From: AC-56 sp963798705
Lineage (GTDB): Bacteria > Actinomycetota > Thermoleophilia > Solirubrobacterales > 70-9
DNA: 64,000 nt
Reading direction: 5' to 3'
NCBI GenBank assembly: GCA_963798705.1
Contig: CAWCTW010000005.1
Coordinates: forward strand, 62,001-126,000
Shown one piece after another: positions 8,622 through 17,121 of the stretch; the stretch's first letter is position 1, and each line of letters opens with the position of its first letter. The translations under genes were made by a program, and so were the position numbers. Under the pieces are notes generated by a model that saw nothing but the letters and a program-made list of their open reading frames with translations, was not told the origin of the DNA and did not search any database.

Positions 8622-9818
8622 CTAGGTGGCCGGGCGCTCGGGCGCGAAGTCCTCGTGCCGCACGCGCCCCCTGCCCTCGCCGTAGCTTCGCGTCTCGTAT
8701 GCGATCAGCAGGCTCAGCAGTGCGGTCACGATCGCGAGGGTCAAAAGCGCGGGAATGTTCGTCGCCACCGGAAGCAGGGCGAATAGCAGCACGGCCAGGC
8801 CGAGGCGCCGGCGGTTGATCGTGTGGACGTGCCGAAAGCGAAAGCCGACCAGGCCCAGCAGATACAGGGAGACGCCGCCCAGCAGCGCGAAGGCCGGGAT
8901 CGTCTCGAGGGCATCGCCGACGTGGGCAAGGGTCGTCTCCAGTCCGAGCGCGCCGAGGACGATCCCCGCCACCATCGGGAAGTGCAGGTACGAGTAGGAG
9001 TCGCGGGCGAGCTCGTTTCGCACCTTTCCCGCCGGTGCGTCGGCCAGTCGCCGGCGCGAGACCAGGGCGACGACGTCGAAGTACATCCACCAGAGCGCGG
9101 CCGCCACCGCGATGCCCAGTCCAGCCGCGGCGGCGATCCCAACGGTGAGGTGCGCGTGCGCGCCCACGCCGATGGCGACGATGGACTCCCCGAGGGCGAT
9201 GATGATGATCAGACCGTGGCGCTCGGCGAAGTGACCGGGCTCGAGCCTCCACCCCGAGGAGTCGATGAACATCGGCCCCGCCATGTCGAGACTCAGGGCA
9301 AGCAGCCAGAGCGCGCCCTGCGCCAGTCCGTCCAGGAACGAGGCGCCGATCAGCAGCCCAACGCCGATCGCAGTGCTCACGGCGAGCCCGGCAACCGAGT
9401 GGCGTAGTCCCGGGTCGTCGCGACTGGCGAGGACGAACAGCGCGATGTGGGCGGCGCGGACGGCCCCGTAGGCCAGGGCGAAGGGCAATGCCAGGCTGTC
9501 AAAGGCCTCGGGCACCGCTATCGCCGCGATCAGGAATGCCGCCATCGCCGCGAAGATCGCGAATCGCACGGCTCCCTCCTCCGGATCGACGACGCTCGTC
9601 AGCCACGCGTAGCCGACCCACGACCACCACAGCACCCCCAGCACGAGCAGCCCCTGGGCGAGTCCGGACCAGCTCGGATGCTCCGCCATGAGCGCTGTGC
9701 ACTGGGTGATCGCCAGCACGAAGACGAGGTCGAAGAAGAGCTCGAGCGGCGTGACGCGCTCGCCTTCGCGGAGCACGGCGGAGAGCCGCGGGGTGCGCGT
9801 TCCCGTCTCCGTGGCCAT
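8622..9818 (-). CDS. ltrA: Low temperature requirement protein A (LtrA) family membrane protein
   Basis: The roughly 398-residue protein is mostly hydrophobic, with about 10-12 membrane segments. It carries the LtrA signatures VTPLELFFDLVFVLAITQ near the N-terminus and FAERHGLIIIIALGESIV in the middle. LtrA proteins are named from a Listeria low-temperature mutant; their biochemical role is unknown. ATG 9818 (MATETGT) was chosen because it lies close to the first conserved block. ATG 9830, four codons earlier, is possible but has an AGG directly against it with no spacing. Confidence 0.85.
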   Translation of the reverse strand: MATETGTRTPRLSAVLREGERVTPLELFFDLVFVLAITQCTALMAEHPSWSGLAQGLLVLGVLWWSWVGYAWLTSVVDPEEGAVRFAIFAAMAAFLIAAIAVPEAFDSLALPFALAYGAVRAAHIALFVLASRDDPGLRHSVAGLAVSTAIGVGLLIGASFLDGLAQGALWLLALSLDMAGPMFIDSSGWRLEPGHFAERHGLIIIIALGESIVAIGVGAHAHLTVGIAAAAGLGIAVAAALWWMYFDVVALVSRRRLADAPAGKVRNELARDSYSYLHFPMVAGIVLGALGLETTLAHVGDALETIPAFALLGGVSLYLLGLVGFRFRHVHTINRRRLGLAVLLFALLPVATNIPALLTLAIVTALLSLLIAYETRSYGEGRGRVRHEDFAPERPAT

Positions 9819-9942
9819 CGCGCCAATCATCCTAGGTTCGCCTGTCGGCAGCCTCCGGGGGTCGAGACCGGTCGCGCGCCGGCCACTCCGCTTGCGATCG
9901 CGGGCCGATCGGTTGGGTGCCCCGATCGCCGGCCCGGCTGGG

Positions 9943-10302
9943 TCAGCTCTCGTCGGGGGCGGGCTTCGCCGATTCGAGGATTCCGAGGAGCTCGACCACC
10001 CGGCACACCAACAGCCGCTCCTCGTCAACTTCGACCCACACCCCGGCCGACGCCGGGAACACCACGTGGTCGCCCGGTTGCACCGGCATCTCGACTCCGA
10101 CCTGCTCCCACCAGTCGAGGCCCGGCCCGACCGCGAGCACGATGCCCTGTTGGGGTGGAGGGTCATGGGTGCCGGCGGGAACGACGAGCCCGGACCGCCT
10201 CATGCGGTCCTGGTCGAGCTCCTTGACCACGATCTGGTCGAACAGCGGCCGAAGCTGATGCCTGCCCGCTTCCACGGGCTCGCGTCGCGACTGCGTATCC
10301 AC
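9943..10302 (-). CDS. groES: GroES-like co-chaperonin (Cpn10), without an adjacent groEL
   Basis: The roughly 119-residue protein fits the Cpn10 family. It has LRPLFDQIVVKELDQ at the start of the fold, a mobile-loop region (RRSGLVVPAGT), GIVLAVGPG, then QPGDHVVFPASAGVWVEV and a C-terminal strand before a short tail. GroES caps the GroEL cage during protein folding in the cytosol. No groEL lies next to it, and the loop and the WWEQVGVEMPV insertion differ from textbook GroES, so it may be a secondary copy. The start GTG 10302 is a choice; the frame stays open upstream, but that part looks non-coding. Confidence 0.68.
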   Translation of the reverse strand: MDTQSRREPVEAGRHQLRPLFDQIVVKELDQDRMRRSGLVVPAGTHDPPPQQGIVLAVGPGLDWWEQVGVEMPVQPGDHVVFPASAGVWVEVDEERLLVCRVVELLGILESAKPAPDES

Positions 10303-10554
10303 GGCGCCCAGGATATCCGGGCTCCCGTCGCACATTCGGTCGTGAGGCTCCACACACTGGCGTTGTTCAATGACAGCACCGAGGACAACATCCAGGCGAT
10401 GCCCACTCGCAACCGCCCCTCGCCACACGTCGAGACCGCCATCGCAACGCCCGGCTCACTCCCTCGAGCGCCACCCTAGCGGGCCGACGAGCGATATCGA
10501 TCGCGGGATCGGATGAATTCGGGATGAATCGACGACCCACTAGCCTTCGGCGCC
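10303..10554. other. 252-bp divergent intergenic region, groES-like gene and efp
   Basis: No open frame here shows coding character or homology. The region must contain the promoters for the two divergent genes, but no convincing -35/-10 pair could be picked out. Short related strings GGATGAATTCG and GGATGAATCG lie at about 10511-10531, 25-40 bp before the efp start. Confidence 0.4.
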
Positions 10555-11115
10555 GTGATCAGCACCAACCAGTTCAAGAACGGGACTCACATCGAGGTGG
10601 ACGGGATCATCTACCGGATCATGGAGTTCCAGCACGTGAAGCCCGGCAAGGGCGGGGCGTTCGTCCGGACGAAGCTGCGCAAGCTCGGCGACGGCAGCGT
10701 CCAGGACAAGACCTTTCGCGCGGGTGAGAAGTTTCGGCCCGTGCGGACCGAGACCCGGCGGATGCAGTACCTCTACGACTCCGGGGAGATGGCGGTGCTC
10801 ATGGACAACTCGGACTACTCGCAGCTCGAGGTTGGAAGGGAGATCGTGGGCGACGCGATGCGCTGGGTCGTGCCCAACTCCGAGGTCGAGGTGCTCTTCG
10901 TCGACGAGCGTCCGGCTGGCGTGCAGGTGCCGAGCGCGGTGGAGATGGCGGTCACCGAGACGTCTCCGGGCCTGAAGGGGGACACCGCTTCGGGCGGTGG
11001 CTCGAAGCCCGCGACACTCGAATCGGGCGTCAAGGTGGAGGTGCCGCTGTTCGTGAACGAGGGCGATCGCGTGCGTGTGGACACCCGCTCCGGCGAGTAC
11101 GTCTCCCGCGCGTGA
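10555..11115 (+). CDS. efp: Translation elongation factor P
   Basis: EF-P (186 aa) binds ribosomes stalled on proline-rich stretches and promotes peptide-bond formation. All three beta-barrel domains are visible. The KOW-like N-domain starts at VISTNQFKNGTHIEVDG, with the modification loop VKPGKGGAFVRTK at about 29-41; its tip lysine is the family's modified site. The C-domain ends VRVDTRSGEYVSRA. The start is GTG 10555. The gene heads a run with nusB, ispA and dxs, a common actinobacterial order. Confidence 0.96.
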   Translation: MISTNQFKNGTHIEVDGIIYRIMEFQHVKPGKGGAFVRTKLRKLGDGSVQDKTFRAGEKFRPVRTETRRMQYLYDSGEMAVLMDNSDYSQLEVGREIVGDAMRWVVPNSEVEVLFVDERPAGVQVPSAVEMAVTETSPGLKGDTASGGGSKPATLESGVKVEVPLFVNEGDRVRVDTRSGEYVSRA

Positions 11116-11137
11116 GGCCGGCCGCCCGCCGTCCACC

Positions 11138-11512
11138 ATGCGCCGCTCCGACCAGCGCCGCGCCGCGGTGTTCGCCCTCTACCAGGACGAGGTGACCGGG
11201 CGCCCGGCCGCGGAGGCCATCGAGGATGCCGCTCCCTTCGCCGGCGAGCTCGTGGCGGGTGTCGAGGCCCACCGCGACGAGCTCGACTCCGAGATCGCGC
11301 GGCTCGCGCAGGGATGGAAGCTCGAGCGCATCGCCGCGCTCGAGAAGAGCATCCTGCGGGTGGCGCTGTACGAGATCCGCGTTCGCGACGACATCCCCGA
11401 CGAGGTCGCGATCGACGAGGCGGTGACGCTCGCCAAGCGCTACTGCGGCGCGGACGCCCCGGGGTTCGTCAACGGGATCCTCGCTGCCGCCGCGCGGGCG
11501 GAGACGGCGTGA
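11138..11512 (+). CDS. nusB: Transcription antitermination factor NusB
   Basis: The 124-residue all-helical protein starts MRRSDQRRAAVFALYQ, the typical NusB N-terminus that pairs with NusE/S10 at boxA of rRNA operons. It ends with AVTLAKRYCGADAPGFVNGI, the family's most conserved helix. The ATG at 11138 gives a standard length; the frame is open upstream only as an artefact. It lies 22 bp after efp, probably in the same transcript. Confidence 0.93.
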   Translation: MRRSDQRRAAVFALYQDEVTGRPAAEAIEDAAPFAGELVAGVEAHRDELDSEIARLAQGWKLERIAALEKSILRVALYEIRVRDDIPDEVAIDEAVTLAKRYCGADAPGFVNGILAAAARAETA

Positions 11513-11576
11513 GGCGCAAGCCGACCTCACCGCCTGGAGGTAGGCGAGGACGCGCGGCCGGTACCGTTTTCGCGCG

Positions 11577-11756
11577 ATGAGCGAAACCGACGCACTCACC
11601 CGGAGGCTGCGTGAGATCGCCGATCGCCTGCGGTTCCCGGAGCTCGGGGAGGAGGAGGCCGAGGCGCTCGCGCGCGAGGCGGCGGACCTCGTGGGCAAGG
11701 CGAGCTCCGAGATCGAGTCCGACCTGCGTGAGGCCAGGGCGGAAGAGGGCCAGTGA
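11577..11756 (+). CDS. 59-residue helical protein in the position usually held by xseB
   Basis: ATG 11577 to TGA 11756 encodes 59 residues rich in Arg, Glu and Ala (MSETDALTRRLREIADRLRF ...), predicted as two amphipathic helices. The stop overlaps the GTG start of ispA (GTGA at 11753-11756), which supports real translation. In many bacteria the exonuclease VII small subunit (xseB) sits just before ispA. The size and helical character fit, but I see no clear XseB motif and no xseA in the window, so the function is left open. Confidence 0.6.
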   Translation: MSETDALTRRLREIADRLRFPELGEEEAEALAREAADLVGKASSEIESDLREARAEEGQ

Positions 11757-12658
11757 CGACTCCCCCCGAGGCCCCGCACCCGGCCGCCACCACCACATAT
11801 CCCGACGAGCTTCGCGATCTCGTCGAGTCCTATCTGGACACGCTGCGCTTCTCCGCGATTCCCGACACCGCCGGGATCGAGGAGGCGATGCGATACTCGC
11901 TGCTCGCCGGGGGCAAGCGGATCCGCCCGGTCCTGGCGCTGGCGACGGCGCGCTCGCTCCGCGTGCTCCCCGAGACGCTGCTGCCCGCGGCGGGGGCGCT
12001 CGAGCTCATCCATACCTACTCGCTGATCCACGACGACCTGCCGGCGATGGACGACGACGAGCTGCGCCGGGGTCGCCCGACCTCGCATGTCGTGTACGGC
12101 GAGAACGTCGCGATCCTGGCCGGCGACGGCCTGTTTGCGGAGGCGGTGCGCCTGTTCTGCGAGCAACAGGAGGGCGAGCCCCGCGCGGTGCTGGCGGCGC
12201 TGTCGGAGCTGCTGGGCGCCATCGGCGTCGACGGGATGGTCGGCGGCCAGTACATCGACGTGACCGAGAGCAACCGCGGGGCGGACGGGCTGCGCCGGCT
12301 CCATTCGTTGAAGACCGGCCGCCTGATCGCGGCCAGCGTCGGCGTCGTACTGGCGCTGAGAGGTCTCGGTGAACCTGAGACAATCCCCTACCGGCGCTTT
12401 GCGGAGGAGCTGGGGGTCCTGTTCCAGATCGTCGACGACATCCTCGATGTGACCGGCAGCGACGAGGAGCTCGGAAAGCCCCACGGCAGCGACGAGCGAC
12501 ACGGCAAGCTCACCTATGTCAGCCTGTTCGGGCTGGAGGAGGCCCGCAAGCTCGCCGCGGAGTCCCACCGGAAGGCACACGAGGCACTGGCGGCGGTGAA
12601 CGGGGATCCGCACGATTTGAGCCAGATCACGGACTTCATCTACACGAGGCAGTCATGA
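11753..12658 (+). CDS. ispA: Short-chain polyprenyl diphosphate synthase (farnesyl/geranylgeranyl type)
   Basis: The 301-residue trans-prenyltransferase condenses isopentenyl diphosphate with allylic diphosphates. It has AGGKRIRPVL (about 52-61), the first Asp-rich motif HDDLPAMDDDELRRG (about 93-107) and the second Asp-rich motif VDDILDVTG (about 225-233). The insertion in the first motif (DDxxxxD) is typical of bacterial type II FPP synthases. The start GTG 11753 overlaps the 59-aa ORF, and its end overlaps dxs (ATGA at 12655), so the isoprenoid genes are coupled. Chain length cannot be fixed from sequence alone. Confidence 0.93.
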   Translation: MTTPPEAPHPAATTTYPDELRDLVESYLDTLRFSAIPDTAGIEEAMRYSLLAGGKRIRPVLALATARSLRVLPETLLPAAGALELIHTYSLIHDDLPAMDDDELRRGRPTSHVVYGENVAILAGDGLFAEAVRLFCEQQEGEPRAVLAALSELLGAIGVDGMVGGQYIDVTESNRGADGLRRLHSLKTGRLIAASVGVVLALRGLGEPETIPYRRFAEELGVLFQIVDDILDVTGSDEELGKPHGSDERHGKLTYVSLFGLEEARKLAAESHRKAHEALAAVNGDPHDLSQITDFIYTRQS

Positions 12659-14682
12659 GCGATAACCGCAGCGACGGCGACGCCATGGCCGAGCGGCAGC
12701 GGCTCCTGGACGGGGTCGACGCTCCCCGCGACCTGGAGGGGCTGGACGAGGATCAGCTGCAGCAGCTCGCCCAGGAGATCCGCGAGCTCGTGATCGACAC
12801 GATCGGCGAGATCGGGGGGCACTTCGGCGCCAACCTGGGGACCTGCGAGCTCGCGGTCGCCCTCCACAGCCTGCTCGACTCGCCGCGCGACAAGATCCTC
12901 TGGGACGTCGGGCATCAGGCCTATCCGCACAAGGTTCTCACCGGCCGCCGCGACCGGCTCGACACCATTCGACAGTACCAGGGGCTTGCGCCGTTCTGCT
13001 CGATCTTCGAGTCCGAGCACGACATCATGGGCGCCGGCCATGCCTCGACCTCGATCGGCTACGGCGTGGGGCTCAAGGAGGCGATGCGCAAGGGCATCGG
13101 GGAGGACGGCCGCGTCGTGGCCGTGATCGGTGACGGCGCGCTCACCGGCGGCGTCGCCTACGAGGCACTCCACCATGCCGGCGGCCTGCAGACGCCAATC
13201 GTGATCATCCTCAACGACAACGGCATGTCGATCTCGCCGAACGTCGGTGCGCTCGCCCGCTACTTCCAGCGAGTCCGGCTGAATCCCAAGCTGTTTCACG
13301 CCCGCGAGGACGTCGAGGAGGCCCTCACCAAGCTCCCGCTCGGCCTCGGCTCGCGCCTGGAGCGCGTCGGGCCCGAGCTGAAGTCCGCGATCAAGGCCTA
13401 TGCCGCCCCCGGGCTGATGTTCGAGGAGCTCGACCTGGCCTACGTGGGCATCGTCGACGGCCACGACGTGGGCGCCCTGCGCCGGGCGATCGGCAACGCG
13501 CTGAAGGCGCAGCGCCCGGTGGTCGTCCACATCCACACCGTCAAGGGCAAGGGATTCGCCCCGGCGGAGGAGGGCGGCCTCGAGGGCATGGAGAAGTGGC
13601 ACGCGGCGAAGCCGAAGTCCATCGTGAACCGTCAGCCGGCCGACGCCAAGCCGGTCGTCCCGGTGAAGGAATCGGATTCGCCGGAGGCGATCGAGAAGCT
13701 GGAGAAGCCCCCGCCGCCCTCACCGCCGCAGTACACGGCGGTGTTCGCCGACGCCATGGTCGCCGAGGCCGAGCGCGACCGGCGGGTGATCGGGATCACG
13801 GCGGCGATGGCGGGGGGCACCGGCCTCAACAAGCTCTGCAAAGCGGTGCCGGAGCAGTACTACGACGTCGGTATCGCCGAGCAGGACGCGGTGCTTTTCG
13901 CCTCGGGGCTGGCGCTCCAGGGCGCGAAGCCCGTGTGCGCCATCTACTCGACCTTCCTGCAGCGTGCCTTCGACCAGATCGTCCACGACGTCTGCCTGCA
14001 GAGCCTCAACGTCGTGTTCGCCATGGACCGCGCCGGCCTGGTCGGCGACGACGGCCCGACGCACCACGGGGCCTTCGACGTCTCATACTTCCGTCCGCTG
14101 CCCAACGTCGTCCTGATGGCGCCGCGCGACGAGGCGATGCTGGTCCACATGCTCCGCACGGCGCTGACCCATGACGACGGCCCGATCGCCTTCCGCTATC
14201 CACGGGGCGCGGCGGAGGGCGCCCCGCTTCCGGAGCGGCCGCAGGAGATCCCGATCGGAAAGGGGGAGCTGCTGACCGAGGGCGACCGCGTGGCGCTGGT
14301 CGGATACGGCTACGGCGTGCAGGTTGCGATGCGCGCGGCCGGGATCCTCGGCGAGCAGGGCCTCCAGGTCACGGTGGCCGACGCCCGCTTCGCCAAGCCG
14401 CTCGACACCGAGCTGATCCAGCAGCTGGGCCGCGAGCACGAGCTTCTCGTCACGGTCGAGGAGAACGTGCTCCCGGGCGGCTTCGGCTCGGCGGTGCTGG
14501 AGCACCTCGAGGACGCGTTCACCGATCCGCAGGCCCGCGCGCGGATCATGCGGGTCGGGCTGCCCGACCGCTACGTCACCCACGGCAAGCCGGCGCTCCT
14601 GCGCGAGGAGGTCGGCTTCACGGGCGAGGGGGTCGCGGAGCGGGTTCTCGAGGCGCTGCGGGTCGCCCAGCCGGTCAGCTGA
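12655..14682 (+). CDS. dxs: 1-deoxy-D-xylulose-5-phosphate synthase
   Basis: DXS condenses pyruvate and glyceraldehyde-3-phosphate with thiamine diphosphate, the first step of the MEP isoprenoid pathway. The 675-residue protein has the N-terminal TPP motif (VIGDGALTGGVAYEAL then LNDNGMSISPNVGAL), the catalytic-centre region GHASTSIGYGVGLKEA, the central transketolase pyrimidine domain (YDVGIAEQDAVLFASGLA) and the C-terminal domain. A roughly 50-residue Pro/Lys-rich linker (about 320-360) is longer than usual. It overlaps ispA by 4 nt, so precursor supply and prenyl chain elongation share one operon. Confidence 0.96.
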   Translation: MSDNRSDGDAMAERQRLLDGVDAPRDLEGLDEDQLQQLAQEIRELVIDTIGEIGGHFGANLGTCELAVALHSLLDSPRDKILWDVGHQAYPHKVLTGRRDRLDTIRQYQGLAPFCSIFESEHDIMGAGHASTSIGYGVGLKEAMRKGIGEDGRVVAVIGDGALTGGVAYEALHHAGGLQTPIVIILNDNGMSISPNVGALARYFQRVRLNPKLFHAREDVEEALTKLPLGLGSRLERVGPELKSAIKAYAAPGLMFEELDLAYVGIVDGHDVGALRRAIGNALKAQRPVVVHIHTVKGKGFAPAEEGGLEGMEKWHAAKPKSIVNRQPADAKPVVPVKESDSPEAIEKLEKPPPPSPPQYTAVFADAMVAEAERDRRVIGITAAMAGGTGLNKLCKAVPEQYYDVGIAEQDAVLFASGLALQGAKPVCAIYSTFLQRAFDQIVHDVCLQSLNVVFAMDRAGLVGDDGPTHHGAFDVSYFRPLPNVVLMAPRDEAMLVHMLRTALTHDDGPIAFRYPRGAAEGAPLPERPQEIPIGKGELLTEGDRVALVGYGYGVQVAMRAAGILGEQGLQVTVADARFAKPLDTELIQQLGREHELLVTVEENVLPGGFGSAVLEHLEDAFTDPQARARIMRVGLPDRYVTHGKPALLREEVGFTGEGVAERVLEALRVAQPVS

Positions 14683-14688
14683 ACGCCC

Positions 14689-14919
14689 TCAGGTCGACTG
14701 GTCCCGCCGCCTGATCCGGCCCCCGACGAACCGTGCCACCATCATCACGGCGAACCCCAGGGTCCAGATCACCACGGTCATCAGCGGCCCCAGCCCGATC
14801 GCCGCTCCGCAGTCGTTCTCGTTGCCGCAGTTCGAGCTGATCGTCTCGACGTAGAGCCAGACCATCAGGCCGCTCCAGACGAAGATGGGCCAGGTCGAGA
14901 TCCGGCGCGGGAGCCTCAT
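14689..14919 (-). CDS. 76-residue two-helix membrane protein of unknown function
   Basis: The ORF encodes two hydrophobic segments, about 11-27 (IFVWSGLMVWLYVETI) and 43-64 (GPLMTVVIWTLGFAVMMVA), joined by a loop with two cysteines (NCGNENDCG), followed by an Arg-rich tail. It lies between the 3' ends of dxs and the DUF72 gene, on the minus strand. Composition and topology look like a real small membrane protein, but no family is recognised. Confidence 0.6.
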   Translation of the reverse strand: MRLPRRISTWPIFVWSGLMVWLYVETISSNCGNENDCGAAIGLGPLMTVVIWTLGFAVMMVARFVGGRIRRRDQST

Positions 14920-14967
14920 CGGCTCGAGGCTGGCTGTGGCCCGGGGCCGGGCCTCGCGCCGCCGCCC

Positions 14968-15699
14968 TCAATCGCGCAGGCGCTCGGCCAGCCACAGGGC
15001 GTTCTGAGGGGCGAACGCCTCCCAGTCGTTGTTGAAGTAGGCGTAGACCTCCACGTCGGAGCGCCAGGAGGCGATGCGGCGGCCCCACTGCTCCAGCTCG
15101 CGCTTGGAGTAGTTGCCGCGACGGCCGCGGTTGCCGCGGTGAAAGCGAATGTAGGTCCAGGTGGCCGTGAACTCGTGGGTCTGGAATGGGCGCTCCGGGT
15201 CGTCGCCGATGACGAGCGCCGCCCGGTGGCGACGCAGGAGCCTGTACACCTCGGGAGCGAACCAGCTCTCGTGCCGGAACTCGAAGCAATGGCGGCCCTT
15301 CGGGAGCTGGTCGAGCGCCTCGCCCAGGCGATCGTCGTCGCGGCGGAAGTTCGCCGGCAGCTGCCACAGCACGGGACCCATCTTCGGCGTCGTCGCGAGC
15401 GGCTCGATCGCGTCGAAGAACCGCCTGGCGCCGCGCTTCATCTCGCGCAGCCTCTTGACGTGCGTGAGGTAGCGACTCGCCTTGACCGCGAACCGGAATC
15501 CGCGCGGCGACTGCTCGACCCAGCCCTTGACGGCCGACTCGGACGGCAGCCGGTAGAAGGTGTTGTTGATCTCGACGGTGCCGAAGACGCTCGCGTAGTG
15601 CTCGAGCCAGCGCCGGGCCGGAAGCTTCTCGGGGTAGATCGGGCCGCGCCAGTCGCGGTAATTCCACCCCGAGCAGCCGATGTGGACGGGCCTTGTCAC
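14968..15699 (-). CDS. DUF72 family protein (YecE-like)
   Basis: The 243-residue protein has the DUF72 TIM-barrel signatures: HIGCSGWNYRDWRGPIYPEK at the N-terminus, FGTVEINNTFYRLP at about 41-54, FRFAVKASRYLTH at about 68-80 and VYAYFNNDWEAFAPQNA at the C-terminus. The function of the family is unknown; the fold suggests an enzyme. It lies 6 bp after the cfa stop on the same strand, so co-transcription with cfa is likely. Confidence 0.9.
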   Translation of the reverse strand: MTRPVHIGCSGWNYRDWRGPIYPEKLPARRWLEHYASVFGTVEINNTFYRLPSESAVKGWVEQSPRGFRFAVKASRYLTHVKRLREMKRGARRFFDAIEPLATTPKMGPVLWQLPANFRRDDDRLGEALDQLPKGRHCFEFRHESWFAPEVYRLLRRHRAALVIGDDPERPFQTHEFTATWTYIRFHRGNRGRRGNYSKRELEQWGRRIASWRSDVEVYAYFNNDWEAFAPQNALWLAERLRD

Positions 15700-15705
15700 T
15701 CCCGG

Positions 15706-17001
15706 CTAGGCAGGGACGCGCACGGGCGGTACGCGGCGCCGGGCGGCGGCGTGGCGCTCGCCGGTGGGCGCGGGAGCCGCGCCCTCGGTGAGGGGGGCGC
15801 TGCAGAGCAGTTGGCACACGGCGTTCTGCGCCGTCTCGAAGGCGTTTCGCGCGGCACGGAGATAAAGCCGCCACACCCGGGTGCGCTCGGTGCCGGCGAG
15901 CGCCTCGGCCTCCGCGACGTGCTCCTCGAACCGGACCGTCCAATGCCGCAGCGTCTCCGCGTAGTCGGTGTGGAGGTTCTCGATGTTCAGCGGCTCGAGC
16001 CCGGCGCGCTCGAAGGCCTGGGTCATGCGCCAGATGTTCAGGAGCTCGCCGTCGGGAAACACGTAGCGGTTGGAGAAGTCGCCGCCTATATGAACTCCGT
16101 TGGGCTCGAACGGGACCCTCGTGATCCCGTGGTTCAGCACCCGGCCGCCGGGCTCCAGCACCGCGGCGATCCCGGCCGCGTACTCGTCGATCTGCGCGAC
16201 GCCCACGTGCTCGACCATGCCGATGCTGGCAACGGCGTCGAAGCGCTCCTCGCGCAGGTCGCGGTAGTCCATCACCCGGATCTCAATCATGTCCTCCACG
16301 CCTGCCTCGCGGGCGCGGACGCGCGCCAGCTCGGCCTGCGGCTCCGATAGCGTGATGCCCCACACGGAGGCACCATGCTCCCGCGCCGCGTGGATGGCGA
16401 GGCTGCCCCAGCCGCACCCGATGTCCAGCATGCGCATTCCGGGCTCCAGCTTGAGCTTGCGGCAGATCAGGTCGAGCTTCGCGCGCTGGGCGTCCTCGAG
16501 AGTCTCGGTGCCCTCCTCGAACAGCGCGCAGCTGTAGGTCATGGTCGCGTCGAGGAAAAGGGCGAAGAACTCGTTGGAGACGTCGTAGTGGTGACGGACC
16601 GCGGCGGCGTCGCGGCGCTTGGTGTGCCGCCGCCGCGACGGGCGCAGCTCGGCGACCGGTGGCGGGGGCAGCGGCCGGATGCCTGCGGCGCGAACCGCGG
16701 CGGCGACCAGGCGCAGCCTCGCGAGGCGGCCAAGGCGCGGCGGCTGCCAGCGCCCCAGGAGGGCGATGATCCCGTCGAGGTCGTCGACGTCGATCTCGCC
16801 ACACACGTATGCGCGCCCGAGCCCGAGCTCGCCCCGCGCCCGGATCACGTGGCCGATCGCGCGCGGCGAGTGCACGAACAGGGTGGGGCCGTGGCGTGTC
16901 GACGGAACGCGCGAGCCGTCCCACAGCTCGATGGTGAAGGGGCGGTCCGGCAGGGCGCGCTCGATGCCGCGGCGAAGGCCGTCGGTGCGTGATCCCGGCA
17001 C
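15706..17001 (-). CDS. cfa: Cyclopropane-fatty-acyl-phospholipid synthase family methyltransferase
   Basis: The 431-residue SAM-dependent enzyme transfers a methylene group to unsaturated acyl chains of membrane phospholipids. It has an N-terminal lipid-binding domain (about 20-110). The methyltransferase domain has HHYDVSNEFFALFLD at about 136-150, the SAM loop MLDIGCGWGSLAIHAA at about 190-205, and SIGMVEHVG; the C-terminal part includes TRVPFEPNGVHIGGDF. The start is GTG 17001. Its first codons and 5' region are duplicated 1.39 kb upstream, so the native promoter region may have been separated from it by insertion of the monooxygenase gene. Confidence 0.9.
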   Translation of the reverse strand: MPGSRTDGLRRGIERALPDRPFTIELWDGSRVPSTRHGPTLFVHSPRAIGHVIRARGELGLGRAYVCGEIDVDDLDGIIALLGRWQPPRLGRLARLRLVAAAVRAAGIRPLPPPPVAELRPSRRRHTKRRDAAAVRHHYDVSNEFFALFLDATMTYSCALFEEGTETLEDAQRAKLDLICRKLKLEPGMRMLDIGCGWGSLAIHAAREHGASVWGITLSEPQAELARVRAREAGVEDMIEIRVMDYRDLREERFDAVASIGMVEHVGVAQIDEYAAGIAAVLEPGGRVLNHGITRVPFEPNGVHIGGDFSNRYVFPDGELLNIWRMTQAFERAGLEPLNIENLHTDYAETLRHWTVRFEEHVAEAEALAGTERTRVWRLYLRAARNAFETAQNAVCQLLCSAPLTEGAAPAPTGERHAAARRRVPPVRVPA

Positions 17002-17016
17002 GCCCGCGAGCCTAGC
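16951..17016. repeat. 66-bp direct repeat, copy A (5' end of cfa)
   Basis: This segment, from CAGGGCGCGCTCGATGCCGC to CCTAGC, covers the cfa start codon and its first 17 codons. It matches 18337-18402 in 64 of 66 positions, in direct orientation; the differences are at 16975 and 17011. The two copies bracket the monooxygenase gene. Confidence 0.95.
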
Positions 17017-17121
17017 TCAAAGCCGGCGGACCGGGCACGCAGGGACCGGAGCGGTCGTCAGCGCTTGGGGCGAGGAAGGCGATCCGACACGGTGCTCGCT
17101 CACGACCGGGAATCTGCCCGC

